Numbered from the stretch's first letter, positions 7,043-16,087 are shown. The stretch is DNA of 64,000 nucleotides from Immundisolibacter sp049322795 (GCA_049322795.1 JBMOQH010000024.1:62001-126000), one strand, 5' to 3'. The notes: a model not told the origin generated them from the sequence alone. Program-made: numbers and translations.

Positions 7043-9282
7043 CTATCGCGCAGAGGCTGCTGTTATCGTTTGGCCTCGTCCTGCTGCTGTTCGTCATCAA
7101 CGTGGTATTGGCCCTGGGGGGGCAGTACCTGCGTTCGCGCAGTGTGGAGCGCATGCAGACGGTGGCGGAAAGCCAGCTGTTGCTGACGCGACTTGAAGCG
7201 CAGTTGCCACGAGTCGGTTCGGAAGCCGATGCACCGGCCCGTCCGACGGCCTTGCTGGCGCGCTTGGCTGAGCTGCCCCTGCTCGCCGAAAGCACCGACT
7301 TGCGGGCGTTGCTGGCGGCGTGCGACCTGCTGTGGGAAACGTCCGCAAGCGAACAACCCGTTGTTCCCGGGACGCCTCAGAGGGCACTGCGTCGCGCGCG
7401 ACTGCACCTGACGGCGTTGCTTGGCGATCTGCAGGCGAAAGCCGATATGGCCACCGCGCATGATGGCGATATCGAGCGTCTGGTCCAGCGGCTGAATATC
7501 GCCAATCTGGTCTTGACCGGCGTGTTGGTGGTGGTGCTGACGGTGCATTTTTTTGCGTTTCTGCGCCGTCGTGTGACCCAGCTGAATGCCGGCACCGAGC
7601 GCATCGGCGGGGGCGATCTGAGTTACCGCATCCCGCTCGAGCACGACGATGAACTGGCGGACGTGGCGCTTGGCATCAACCAGATGGCCGGCCAGTTGCA
7701 GCAGGCGGTGCGCGGCACCGAAGAGGCGCGCCTGGCCGCCGAGCAGGCCAATCAACTCAAGAGCAGCTTCCTGGCCAACATGAGCCACGAGTTGCGCACG
7801 CCGATGAACGCCATCATCGGCTATACGGAGATGTTGCTGGACGACCTGGCCGACAGCAGCGACATCGACGGTGCCGAGCAGATGGTGCAAGACCTGCAAC
7901 GCATCCGCAGTTCCGGCAAGCACCTGCTGGCGCTGATCAACGACATCCTGGATCTGTCCAAGATCGAGGCCGGCAAGATGCAGCTGAGCCTGGAAACCTT
8001 CTCGGTGCAGGGCCTGCTGAACGACGTCGTGGATACGGTGCGTCCGCTGGTGGCGCGCAACTCGAACACGCTGCAGCTGCGTGTGCCCGACGACCCCGGC
8101 ATGATGCACGCCGATCTGACGCGCCTGCGGCAATCGCTATTCAACCTTCTTTCGAACGCCGCCAAGTTCACTGACCAAGGCCACATCACACTCGAGGTGC
8201 TGATCGACGGCGCCGCGCGGCCGCCACGCATCCGATTTGCCGTGACCGATACCGGCATCGGCATGACGCCCGACCAGCTCGGCCGGGTTTTCGAGGATTT
8301 TGCCCAGGCGGATTCTTCTACATCGCGTCGCTTCGGTGGCACTGGCCTGGGGCTCAGCATCAGCCGGCGCTTCTGCCGCATGATGGGCGGTGACATCAGC
8401 GTGCAGTCGACAGCCGGTGTCGGCTCCACGTTCACCATCGACCTGCCGCTCGAAGTCAGCGAACACGCCGCGAAGGAGCTCCCCGAGCTGGTCGCGACCC
8501 CTTTGCAGGCGCCACAGGGTGGTGATCTGGTGCTGGTCGTCGACGATGATCCGGGCATGCTCGACCTTCTGGGGCGCCTGCTGGCGCGCGACGGTTACCG
8601 CGTGGCGACCGCAAGCAGTGGCGAGGAGGGCATCGAACTCGCCCGCAGCTTGCATCCGCAGGCGGTGGTGCTGGACGTGCTGATGCCGCATCTTGACGGC
8701 TGGGCGGTGCTGTCGACGCTCAAGAGCGATGACCATACCCGCGCCATCCCGGTCATCGTGCTGACCATGCTGGACGACGGTGAGATGGCGTTTGCACTCG
8801 GCGCCGCGGAGTTCATGACCAAGCCGGTGGATCGCCAGGTGTTGGCCGGGGCGCTGCGGCGCTGCGGCCTCGTGCCGCGCGAAGGTACCGTGCTGATTGT
8901 GGACGACGACCCGCAGGCACGCGCGCTGATGCAGCGTGCGCTCGCCGATGGCCGCTGGCAGATACTGGAGGCAAGCGATGGCCGCGAAGCCTTCGAGGTC
9001 ATGCGGCAGCGCAAGCCGGACCTGATTCTGCTCGATTGGGTGATGCCCGGCATGGGTGGGCTGGAGTTCCTGACGCGGTTGCGCGCGGGCGAGCAGGATC
9101 AGCAGCCGACACCCGTAATCATAGTGACCTCCCAGGATCTGGAAGGCCATGAACAGAGCGATCTGGAGCGTTATCGAGCGCTGCGTATCAGCAAGTCGGC
9201 CCTGACACGTGCCGCCTTGCAGGCACAGATCAGCCTCGCGCTGCGGGATACTCGCTCCGTTGCCCGACTGGCCGGAGGATGA
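7039..9282 (+). CDS. Membrane hybrid histidine kinase (HAMP-HisKA-HATPase-REC-REC)
   Basis: A 747-residue sensor kinase: N-terminal membrane segment (7-28), short periplasmic sensor region (about 30-150), second membrane segment (about 155-177), HAMP, HisKA with phospho-acceptor His250 in NMSHELRTP, HATPase_c with DTGIGM and GGTGLGLSI boxes, then two receiver domains with phospho-acceptors Asp546 and Asp666. The first receiver has the usual KP after its fourth strand; in the second the equivalent region reads RISKSAL, so that receiver may be atypical. The GTG start overlaps the previous stop. A single-domain regulator follows after 6 nt, forming an apparent phosphorelay. No HPt or DNA-binding output is encoded alongside. 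Confidence 0.93.
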   Translation: MTIAQRLLLSFGLVLLLFVINVVLALGGQYLRSRSVERMQTVAESQLLLTRLEAQLPRVGSEADAPARPTALLARLAELPLLAESTDLRALLAACDLLWETSASEQPVVPGTPQRALRRARLHLTALLGDLQAKADMATAHDGDIERLVQRLNIANLVLTGVLVVVLTVHFFAFLRRRVTQLNAGTERIGGGDLSYRIPLEHDDELADVALGINQMAGQLQQAVRGTEEARLAAEQANQLKSSFLANMSHELRTPMNAIIGYTEMLLDDLADSSDIDGAEQMVQDLQRIRSSGKHLLALINDILDLSKIEAGKMQLSLETFSVQGLLNDVVDTVRPLVARNSNTLQLRVPDDPGMMHADLTRLRQSLFNLLSNAAKFTDQGHITLEVLIDGAARPPRIRFAVTDTGIGMTPDQLGRVFEDFAQADSSTSRRFGGTGLGLSISRRFCRMMGGDISVQSTAGVGSTFTIDLPLEVSEHAAKELPELVATPLQAPQGGDLVLVVDDDPGMLDLLGRLLARDGYRVATASSGEEGIELARSLHPQAVVLDVLMPHLDGWAVLSTLKSDDHTRAIPVIVLTMLDDGEMAFALGAAEFMTKPVDRQVLAGALRRCGLVPREGTVLIVDDDPQARALMQRALADGRWQILEASDGREAFEVMRQRKPDLILLDWVMPGMGGLEFLTRLRAGEQDQQPTPVIIVTSQDLEGHEQSDLERYRALRISKSALTRAALQAQISLALRDTRSVARLAGG

Positions 9283-9288
9283 GGAGAA

Positions 9289-9666
9289 ATGCCAAGAATT
9301 TTGTTGGTCGAAGACAACGAGATGAACCGCGACATGCTCAGTCGCCGCCTGCTGCGCAAGGGTTTCGAGGTCGTCCTGGCCGAGGACGGCGCGCTTGGCG
9401 TGGCGCGTGCCGCAAGCGAGGCCCCGGAGCTGATCCTGATGGACATGAGCCTGCCGGTGATCGACGGCTGGGAGGCGACGCGTCGCATCAAGGCGGACCC
9501 GACCACCGCCACCATCCCGGTGATTGCGCTGACCGCCCACGCCATGGCAGAGGACCGCGACAAGGCGCTTGCTGCGGGCTGCGACGATTACGACACCAAG
9601 CCGATCGACCTGGATCGCCTGCTGACGAAGATCAACGCCTGGTTGGCCAAGAGCGCGGCCAGCTAA
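9289..9666 (+). CDS. Single-domain (CheY-like) response regulator
   Basis: A 125-residue stand-alone receiver domain with the acidic pocket (VEDN), phospho-acceptor Asp52 in LILMDMSLP, conserved Thr in ALTAHA and Lys104 in DTKPID. It has no output domain, so it works by protein-protein contact or as a phosphate relay. It lies 6 nt after the hybrid kinase, with GAGGAG as ribosome site, and is the last gene of the operon before a hairpin-rich region. The pattern resembles DivK-type regulators that accompany large hybrid kinases. Confidence 0.9.
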   Translation: MPRILLVEDNEMNRDMLSRRLLRKGFEVVLAEDGALGVARAASEAPELILMDMSLPVIDGWEATRRIKADPTTATIPVIALTAHAMAEDRDKALAAGCDDYDTKPIDLDRLLTKINAWLAKSAAS

Positions 9667-9670
9667 GGAG

Positions 9671-9820
9671 ATACTGAAAATTCCGTCCGTGGAATTTTTC
9701 AGCTTGCTTCGTCTCGGTACACGCCCGCGACAGGCTGCGTGAATCAAGCACTTCGTGCTTGCCTCACGCCGGGGCATCCTGCCCCCGGTACGGGAAGCGC
9801 TGAATGAATCAGCGCTTTCC
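9671..9820. repeat. Array of four hairpins between convergent operons
   Basis: Four inverted repeats in 150 bp: about 9674-9702 (CTGAAAATTCC / GGAATTTTTCAG), 9737-9769 (GCGTGA..CAAGCAC-TTC-GTGCTTG..TCACGC with a symmetric internal loop), 9769-9788 (CCGGGGCA / TGCCCCCGG) and 9792-9820 (12-bp stem with arms GGGAAGCGCTGA / TCAGCGCTTTCC). The outer two probably end transcripts arriving from each side; the inner two look like REP-type extragenic palindromes. The GGGAAGCGC arm recurs in a hairpin at 26615. Confidence 0.7.
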
Positions 9821-9844
9821 TGAGCCGGCCAACCTGGTCTCGGT

Positions 9845-10990
9845 TCACCGCTTGCGCAGTGCCTTCACCTTGGCGCGCAGTTGCTGGAAGTACTCGCTTT
9901 CGGTGATTTCTGAAACCGCTCGCGAGCGACTCGTGGCATCGATTTCCAGGCGTTGAATCCCGGCCAGCTGCATCCGCAGTGTCGCTTCGCGCTGGTTGAT
10001 TTCGTGAATCATGCGGCCGAAGGCGCGGGCCAGCTCCCCGAGATCGTCGCCGCGTTCGGCCACCTGCCCGATGGATATTTCGTCCACTGGCAGGCTGTCG
10101 CGCACGCAGGCGGCTGCCACGGTCAGGGCGCTCACGTCCTTCAGGTAGCGGATTTCCCGATCCCGCGCGCGCTTTTGCTGGATCGACCGACTGACGCGGG
10201 CATGCAACACGACCGGGTCGACGTTCTTCGGCAGAAAGTCGACCGCGCCGAGCTTGATGCAACGCGCCACGCTGTCCATTTCCGTCAGCGCCGAGATCAC
10301 CAGCACCGGCACGGTGCCGAGTTCGGGGTCGCCTTGCAGCCTTTCGAGCACCTGGTATCCGTCCAGGCCCGGCATGACGATGTCGAGCAGCAGCAGGTCG
10401 TAAGGCCGGCGGCGCATCATGCGCAGCGCCGTGTCACCGTCGCCGGCCTGGTCCACCTGGTGGCCGAGCTGGAGTAGCCGTCGCCCCAGCAGGTCGCGGT
10501 TCAGGTCGTTGTCGTCGACCACCAGGATGATGCCGGCGGCATCGGTTGCCGGGGCCCACGTGAAGCCGGCCTGCGCCTGCGGTGGATGATGCTCCGCGTC
10601 GTCAGCGGGCTCGGGTTCAGCCGCGTTCAGTTGCGCCAACAGCGCGAGCAGCCGCTCGCAGGCGGTCTCAATCCGCGCCACATCGTCGGCCGGCGCTTCG
10701 GGCCAGGCTTTCAGGTCGGTCAGGGACAATGCCAGCGCGGCGAGCGGCCCTTGCACGGATTCCAGCCAGCCGAGAGGGAACGCCCCGCTGCGGGGCAGGC
10801 TGCCGATCAGAACGTCCAGTTGCTCGCCACACTGGCGCACCGGCAGCACGCGCCGGTGCAGTTCGGCATCGTCCGGCGCGTCTTCGATCAGCAGCCCGGC
10901 GTAGCCCAGGATGGCGTTGATCGGCGTGCGCAGGTCGTGGACGAGGTGGGACGAGAGCTGCACGGTCGACTCCCGCGGGGTGACGATCAT
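9845..10990 (-). CDS. HisKA-like plus receiver protein lacking a kinase ATPase domain
   Basis: A 381-residue protein. Residues 10-60 match a histidine kinase dimerisation helix with the phospho-acceptor motif His18-DLRTP, but no HATPase_c domain follows. After a linker comes a receiver domain (about 153-270) with Asp203 in LLLLDIVMPG and Lys255. The C-terminal 100 residues are helical and contain a HAMP-like stretch (DLGELARAFGRMIHEIN) and a basic tail. It cannot phosphorylate itself, so it may accept phosphate from another kinase, such as the convergent hybrid kinase, or serve as a scaffold. Its ATG overlaps the glutaminase stop (ATGA), indicating coupling. Confidence 0.85.
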   Translation of the reverse strand: MIVTPRESTVQLSSHLVHDLRTPINAILGYAGLLIEDAPDDAELHRRVLPVRQCGEQLDVLIGSLPRSGAFPLGWLESVQGPLAALALSLTDLKAWPEAPADDVARIETACERLLALLAQLNAAEPEPADDAEHHPPQAQAGFTWAPATDAAGIILVVDDNDLNRDLLGRRLLQLGHQVDQAGDGDTALRMMRRRPYDLLLLDIVMPGLDGYQVLERLQGDPELGTVPVLVISALTEMDSVARCIKLGAVDFLPKNVDPVVLHARVSRSIQQKRARDREIRYLKDVSALTVAAACVRDSLPVDEISIGQVAERGDDLGELARAFGRMIHEINQREATLRMQLAGIQRLEIDATSRSRAVSEITESEYFQQLRAKVKALRKR

Positions 10991-12051
10991 GCAGCCGGAG
11001 TGGTGCTTGAGGCTTCCGTGCCGGGCGCCGGCCAGGGCAGCTGAGCGGCCGCGGCGGCCGGCGCACAGCTGAAACTGTGCAGGCCAAAGCGCCGCGACAG
11101 TTCGCGCGACACTGCCACACCGCGCACGCTGTTGCCGTGGCTGTCCAGCAGGGGCGAGAACACCGCCATGCCCATGCGGCCGGGTACCACGGTGAGCACG
11201 CCGCCGGAAACGCCGCTCTTGGCCGGCAGGCCTACCTCGTAGGCCCATTGCCCGGCGTAGTCGTACATGCCGCAGGTGTACATGACGCTCAGCAGATCCT
11301 GCACGTACTCGGCGGCGATGGCCCGCACACCGGTGGTTGGATTGACGCCGCCGTTCGCCAAGGTGGCCGCCATCATGGCCAAGTCCCGCGCTGTGACCAG
11401 AATCGAGCACTGCTGGAAATACAGGTCCAGCACTTCCTCGACGTTGGCCGGCAGCATGCCGAAATTCAGCAGCAGATGGGCAATGGAACGGTTGCGGTGG
11501 CCAGTCTGCCGCTCCGAGGCGAACACCGCAACGTCAACCTTGGGCCGGCGACCGATGTAGCGTCCGAACATGTCGAGCAGGCGATTCAGCCGCTCGACCG
11601 GCGTGCTGCCCTTGATCAGCGCCGCGGTGGCGATGGCGCCGGCGTTGACCATCGGGTTGTGCGGACGATGACTGCCTTCGTCGAGCTTGATGATGGAGTT
11701 GAATGCGTCACCGGTGGGTTCCACGCCCACTCGTGCAGACACCGCCTCGCGACCGTGGTCTTCCAGCGCGAGGCCGAACACGAACGGCTTGGAAATCGAC
11801 TGGATGGTGAATTCCTGCTCGGTGTTGCCGGTTTCGAACATCTGGCCGTCCCGCGCGCCGGCCACCGCGATGCCGAACCAGGCCGGATCGGCGGTGGCCA
11901 GTTCCGGGATGTAGTTGGCCACCTGACCGTCCATCTGCGCCCGATAGCTCGCGTGCAGGTCGCGAAGGGTGTTGCGAAACGGTGATACGGCGGTGCGGAT
12001 GCCTCGCACCAGGTTGCCAAGATCGGACTGCTGTTCGGTCATGTCGGTCAC
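10987..12051 (-). CDS. glsA: Glutaminase A
   Basis: Glutaminase of the beta-lactamase-like serine fold (EC 3.5.1.2), hydrolysing glutamine to glutamate and ammonia. The Ser-x-x-Lys active motif is Ser85-Ile-Ser-Lys88 in FTIQSISKPF, and the family signatures HNPMVNAGAI, NFGMLP and AKSGVSGG are present. At 354 residues it is about 45 longer than the usual 305-310, the extra being a short N-terminal piece and an Ala/Pro-rich tail of about 25 residues that bears the overlap with the next gene. It sits between a MinD-like ATPase gene (7 nt upstream) and a HisKA-REC gene (4-nt overlap), an unusual place for a metabolic enzyme. Confidence 0.93.
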   Translation of the reverse strand: MTDMTEQQSDLGNLVRGIRTAVSPFRNTLRDLHASYRAQMDGQVANYIPELATADPAWFGIAVAGARDGQMFETGNTEQEFTIQSISKPFVFGLALEDHGREAVSARVGVEPTGDAFNSIIKLDEGSHRPHNPMVNAGAIATAALIKGSTPVERLNRLLDMFGRYIGRRPKVDVAVFASERQTGHRNRSIAHLLLNFGMLPANVEEVLDLYFQQCSILVTARDLAMMAATLANGGVNPTTGVRAIAAEYVQDLLSVMYTCGMYDYAGQWAYEVGLPAKSGVSGGVLTVVPGRMGMAVFSPLLDSHGNSVRGVAVSRELSRRFGLHSFSCAPAAAAAQLPWPAPGTEASSTTPAA

Positions 12052-12058
12052 CTCCCGG

Positions 12059-12814
12059 CTACCCGCGCATCAGGCGCGCGGCGATCGCGCTCACGCCGCG
12101 CGCGTAGGGGTCATCCGGGGCGTCCAGGCCGAAGATGCTTTTGCTGCCGAGCGTCATCACGCCTTCGCTTAGGGGTAGCACCGCCAGCACGGGAACGCCG
12201 AAGGCCTTTTCGGCCTGCTCGGTGAGGGTCGCCGGGTCGATCCCCTGCGGTACCTTGTTCAGGATGATCGTGGTGTCGCGGGCGTCGAGCTGGCGCGCCA
12301 GGTCGATGGTTACGGCGGTGCCCTGAAAATCCTGGCGGTCCGGGCGCACCACCAGCAGCAGGGAGTCGGACACTGCGATCGACAGCAGCGTCTCCTCGTT
12401 CACGCCGGGATGGGTGTCGATCAGCAGAAAATCCAGATTCAGCGCGTCGGCAAGCTGCTCGAAACCGTCGTTCAGCAGCCCGACGTCGAAACCCTGTTTG
12501 ATGATGCGCGCGATGTCACCCGCCTTGATGCTGGAGGGCACTAAATGCACCGATCCGGTGCATTCGCCGAGCACAGTGGTTCGATCGTAGGCGGCCTCGA
12601 CGATGGTGCAGTTCGACCACAGGAAATCATTCAGCGTGCGGCCGATCTGCTCGGGCGCGAGCCCGAACAGCACATGCACGCCGGGCGACTGGATGTCCGT
12701 GTCGAACACCGCCACACGCTTGCCCGCCCGCGCCAGCGCCGCCGCCAGATTGGCCGCCAGATTGGATTTTCCGGTGCCGCCCCGGTACGAATGGATGGAA
12801 ATCGTTCGCGTCAC
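12059..12814 (-). CDS. MinD/ParA-family P-loop ATPase
   Basis: A 251-residue ATPase of the MinD/ParA/Mrp class. The deviant Walker A reads RGGTGKS at 11-17, where the signature Lys of KGGTGKS is replaced by Arg11; switch regions FDTDIQSPG and LIDTHPG are present. GTG 12814 is chosen because GGAGG precedes it by 5 nt and homology begins there; an in-frame ATG at 12889 would add 25 low-complexity residues without a ribosome site. Such ATPases position protein complexes or regulate assembly. First gene of an operon with glutaminase and a HisKA-REC protein. No ParB- or MinE-like partner is visible. Confidence 0.85.
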   Translation of the reverse strand: MTRTISIHSYRGGTGKSNLAANLAAALARAGKRVAVFDTDIQSPGVHVLFGLAPEQIGRTLNDFLWSNCTIVEAAYDRTTVLGECTGSVHLVPSSIKAGDIARIIKQGFDVGLLNDGFEQLADALNLDFLLIDTHPGVNEETLLSIAVSDSLLLVVRPDRQDFQGTAVTIDLARQLDARDTTIILNKVPQGIDPATLTEQAEKAFGVPVLAVLPLSEGVMTLGSKSIFGLDAPDDPYARGVSAIAARLMRG

Positions 12815-13120
12815 ACCGCCCTCCAGTTCATTGACCGGCGTTTCCGTTGCAGTAGCCGTGCCACTGGAACCCAGAATTCCCCGCGCCATGCTCAGCAGGT
12901 CGGGCTGTTGTATTCCAGTCAGTATGCTACCGAAGCGGCAAAGTGCGCCTGCCAGGTGCCGGAAAGGGTGGCTCGACAGATCGGTGGCCGCAGGTGAGCA
13001 GCCGCGCTTGGCGGCGGCGCACGGCAAGCGCGTTTCTTGACCGTGGCGCCGGTTGGTGAAAACCGGCCTGATAAACTGCCGCCCACCCTGGCCCTGCGGC
13101 CGTCCTCGCGCAAACCGCCG

Positions 13121-14206
13121 ATGAATGCACCCTCGCCCGCGGCCGACCGCTTCGCGCTCGATGACATGCGCCGCATCTGCGGCGACCTGTTCGCCTACCG
13201 CCCGGCGCTGTACTGGATCGACTTTCTGCTGAGCGCCGGGTTGGGTTATGCGCTGGCGTTAACGTATCTGACCGGCAGCGGGCCGGCGTGGGCGCAGGCG
13301 CTGGCCTTTGTCGGCGGGGGCGTGCTGCTGTTCCGGGCGGGCACCTTCATGCACGAGATCGTGCACATGAACGGTGCCCTGCCGGGCTTTCGGCTGTTCT
13401 GGAACCTCGCCTACGGCATTCCGCTGCTGATGCCGTCCCTGATGTACCGCAATCACCTCGACCATCACAACGTGAACCGCTTCGGCACGCCGAAGGACGG
13501 CGAGTACCTGCCACTCGGCAGCGCACCGGCGGTCGAGACCATCAAGTACCTGATCCAGGTGCCGATTCTGCCGGTGCTGGCGGTGCTGCGCTTTTTGGTG
13601 GTGACGCCGCTGTCCTACCTGCACCCGGCGCTGCGCCGCTGGGTGATGCGCCGGGCGTCGTCCTACGGCAGCAACCCCTACTACCAGCGTCAGGTGCCCG
13701 CCGACGAGCCGCTGTGGCAATGGGCGCTGCAGGAATGGGCCTGCTTTGCCTGGCTGGCGTTGCTTGCCGGCCTGTTCGTGACCGGGACGCTGCCCTGGGC
13801 GCTGCTCGGCAAGGTTTATCTGCTGATGAGCTTCGCCATCGGCCTCAACTGGGTGCGCAACCTCGCCGCGCATCGATACGTCAACACCGGCGCGCGCATG
13901 ACGCTGCAGGGCCAGCTCGAGGACTCCATCAACATCACCGGCCAGACCTGGCTCACGGCCTTGCTGTTCCCGGTCGGCCTGCGCTACCACGCCCTGCACC
14001 ATCTGTTCCCGGCCATGCCCTATCACTCGATGGGCGAGGCGCACCGGCGGCTGATGACCCACCTGCCGGCGGATGCCTCGTACCGCATGACCGATTACCC
14101 GAATTTCTTCGCCGCCGTATCGCAGCTGTGGCAGGGCGCCCGGCGCAGCGCCGGCAGGGCCGCGCTGATGCAGGACTGGCGCCGGCTCGGCGCGCCCGGT
14201 GCCTGA
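13121..14206 (+). CDS. Membrane fatty acid desaturase
   Basis: A 361-residue integral membrane di-iron desaturase. The three histidine boxes are His78-EIVH, His112-LDHH and His290-ALHH, with hydrophobic membrane segments between the first two and before the third. It would insert a double bond into acyl chains of membrane lipids or acyl donors; regiospecificity cannot be read. ATG 13121 is preferred over an upstream GTG at 13037 whose 28 extra residues look non-coding. The stop overlaps the lipid kinase start by 8 nt, so the gene heads a coupled three-gene lipid operon. Confidence 0.88.
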   Translation: MNAPSPAADRFALDDMRRICGDLFAYRPALYWIDFLLSAGLGYALALTYLTGSGPAWAQALAFVGGGVLLFRAGTFMHEIVHMNGALPGFRLFWNLAYGIPLLMPSLMYRNHLDHHNVNRFGTPKDGEYLPLGSAPAVETIKYLIQVPILPVLAVLRFLVVTPLSYLHPALRRWVMRRASSYGSNPYYQRQVPADEPLWQWALQEWACFAWLALLAGLFVTGTLPWALLGKVYLLMSFAIGLNWVRNLAAHRYVNTGARMTLQGQLEDSINITGQTWLTALLFPVGLRYHALHHLFPAMPYHSMGEAHRRLMTHLPADASYRMTDYPNFFAAVSQLWQGARRSAGRAALMQDWRRLGAPGA

Positions 14207-15152
14207 GCCGGTCAGCGTCGGCGTCATCAGCAACCCGGCCAGTCGACGCAACGCGCGAGGCGGTCTGAAGGCGATCGAGACGGCCCTTGCGGCCCACCCG
14301 CTGGTGCCCCATCGGTTGGCACGTACCCCGCCGCAAATCGACACGGCGCTCGCCGAACTCGCCGCCGCCGGGGTGCGCCTCATCGTGTTGAACGGTGGCG
14401 ATGGCACCGTCCAGGCGGCGCTTACCACGCTGGCGCTGCGTTCGCCGTTTGCATCGCCGCCGCAAATCCTGGTGCTGGCCGGCGGGACGACCAACATGAG
14501 CGCCTACGATCTGGGCAGCCATGGCCGGCCGCTGACGCTGCTGCGGGCGCTGCTCGGCGGCCGGCTGAGAACGACTCATCGGCGCGTGCTCGTGGTGCGC
14601 GAGGACGACGGCACCACCCGCTGCGGCTTTTTTCTCACCGCTGGCGGTCTGCCGCAGGCGGTGCGCGACTGCCGGGCCTTTCGCGAGCAAAGCCGCCTGC
14701 CCGGCATGCGCAGCGCGCTCGGCACCGCGGTATGGATCACCGGTCGCCTGGCGCGCCTGCTCGCCGGCCGGGCACCCTTTGCATCCAGGCCACTCGTCGT
14801 GCAGGCCGATGAGGCGCCGGCGGCGGGGCGCGATGCGTTCCTGCTGCTGGCCACCACGCACGAGCGCCTGGCGCTGGGCCTGACGCCGTGGTGGAACGGC
14901 GCCGGCGGCCCCATCCGCGTGACGACCGTCAGCGCGCCGGCCCGTCGCCTGGCGCGGGTGCTGCCCGGTCTGCTGCGGGGGCGCCCACCGGCCTTCGCCG
15001 ACGCTGCGGCCGGCTACGCGAGCGGCACGGCCACGACGCTGCGGCTGACGCCCAGCGGCGGCTACGCGCTCGATGGCGAAGATTACCTGCCGCCCGCCGG
15101 CGGCACGCTGGTCGTGGGCGCCGGCCCCGAGTTCGAGTTCCTGCGGCCGTGA
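14199..15152 (+). CDS. Diacylglycerol kinase-family lipid kinase
   Basis: A 317-residue member of the DAGK/YegS/sphingosine kinase-like family, which phosphorylates lipid alcohols with ATP. The glycine-rich nucleotide motif GGDGT is at 66-70 after LIVLN, and a second family region LVLAGGTTNMSAYDLG follows. The C-terminal domain is the beta-sandwich typical of the family. GTG start at 14199 overlaps the desaturase stop; the end overlaps the next gene (GTGA). Beside a desaturase and a nucleotidyltransferase it probably makes a phosphorylated lipid, for example phosphatidate or a lyso form. Confidence 0.85.
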   Translation: MPEPVSVGVISNPASRRNARGGLKAIETALAAHPLVPHRLARTPPQIDTALAELAAAGVRLIVLNGGDGTVQAALTTLALRSPFASPPQILVLAGGTTNMSAYDLGSHGRPLTLLRALLGGRLRTTHRRVLVVREDDGTTRCGFFLTAGGLPQAVRDCRAFREQSRLPGMRSALGTAVWITGRLARLLAGRAPFASRPLVVQADEAPAAGRDAFLLLATTHERLALGLTPWWNGAGGPIRVTTVSAPARRLARVLPGLLRGRPPAFADAAAGYASGTATTLRLTPSGGYALDGEDYLPPAGGTLVVGAGPEFEFLRP

Positions 15153-16087
15153 GCGGGCCCGGTCGCCAGGCGCTGGTCAACGCGATCGACGGCCTGATCG
15201 ACCGTCCCGCGCCGCCCGGCGCGCAGGCGCTGGCGCAGGCGCTGCGCGCACGGCACGGCGAGACCGTCGCCGCCGTGCTGTTTTACGGCTCCAATTTCCG
15301 TCGTGCCGACGACCGCGAGGGCCTGCTTGATCTGTACGTGCTGGTGGACGATGCGGGCGCGGCGCTCGGCTCGCGACTGTCGGCACTCGCCTGCCGGGCG
15401 CTGCCGCCGAACGTCTACTACCTCGAACTGCCGCTCGACGACCGCATCGTGCGCTGCAAGGTCGCGCTGGTCGAGACCGGCGCCTTCGCCCGTTACATGC
15501 GCGCCCGGCAAAGCTATTTCTGGGGCCGTTTCGGGCAGGCGAGCGGGCTTTTGTACGCGCGCGACGCCGCCGCCCGCTTGCAGGTCGCGCAGGCGCTGGG
15601 GCAGGCCGTGCTGACGCTGCTCGCCCGTAGCCTGCCGCTACTCGACGAGGCATTTGACGACGGCACTTGGTGGCGCACGGCCCTTGCGGCCTGCTATGCG
15701 ACCGAGCTGCGGCCGGAGCGGCCGGGCGCCGTGGACGCGCTGGTGCGCGATCTGGCGCCCTGGCGCGGCGCGCTCACACCGCTGGCGGCGCAGTGCATCG
15801 CCAAGGTCAGCGCCACCGGGCAGGGCTATCGTCAGCAGTCCACGCGCGCCAGCCGGGTCGCCGCCCGTGTGCGTTGGGCCGGCCGGCGCCTGCTCGGCAA
15901 AAGCCTCAACGTGGCGCGTCTGGTCAAGGCGGCGTTCACGTTCGCGGGCGGGGTCGACTACCTGCTGTGGAAAGTCGAACGCCACTCCGGCGTGCGCATC
16001 GAGCCGACACCGTTCCTGCGCCGCCACCCGCTGCTCGGCATCTGGGGTGTGGCCTGGCGGCTGTGGCGGCGGGGGGCGTTTCGCTGA
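15149..16087 (+). CDS. Tam41-like nucleotidyltransferase (putative CDP-lipid synthase)
   Basis: A 312-residue protein with a nucleotidyltransferase-type N-terminus: FYGSNFRR (Gly47-Ser48) followed by LLDLYVLVDD with Asp61. The pattern of Gly-Ser and a lone Asp-[hydrophobic]-aromatic, with the later segment NVYYLELPLDDR, resembles the Tam41 family, which makes CDP-diacylglycerol from phosphatidate and CTP in mitochondria. The C-terminal 150 residues are basic and helical. The start is the GTG overlapping the lipid kinase stop. Its position after a lipid kinase, and near a CDP-alcohol phosphatidyltransferase at 24.4 kb, supports a CDP-lipid role. This is a family-level inference without a known activity. 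Confidence 0.65.
   Translation: MSGPGRQALVNAIDGLIDRPAPPGAQALAQALRARHGETVAAVLFYGSNFRRADDREGLLDLYVLVDDAGAALGSRLSALACRALPPNVYYLELPLDDRIVRCKVALVETGAFARYMRARQSYFWGRFGQASGLLYARDAAARLQVAQALGQAVLTLLARSLPLLDEAFDDGTWWRTALAACYATELRPERPGAVDALVRDLAPWRGALTPLAAQCIAKVSATGQGYRQQSTRASRVAARVRWAGRRLLGKSLNVARLVKAAFTFAGGVDYLLWKVERHSGVRIEPTPFLRRHPLLGIWGVAWRLWRRGAFR

Noticed and set aside
13028..13120. Sigma-70 promoter for the desaturase
   Set aside because: TTGACC, TTGGTG and GATAAA-like hexamers are present but no pair has acceptable spacing.
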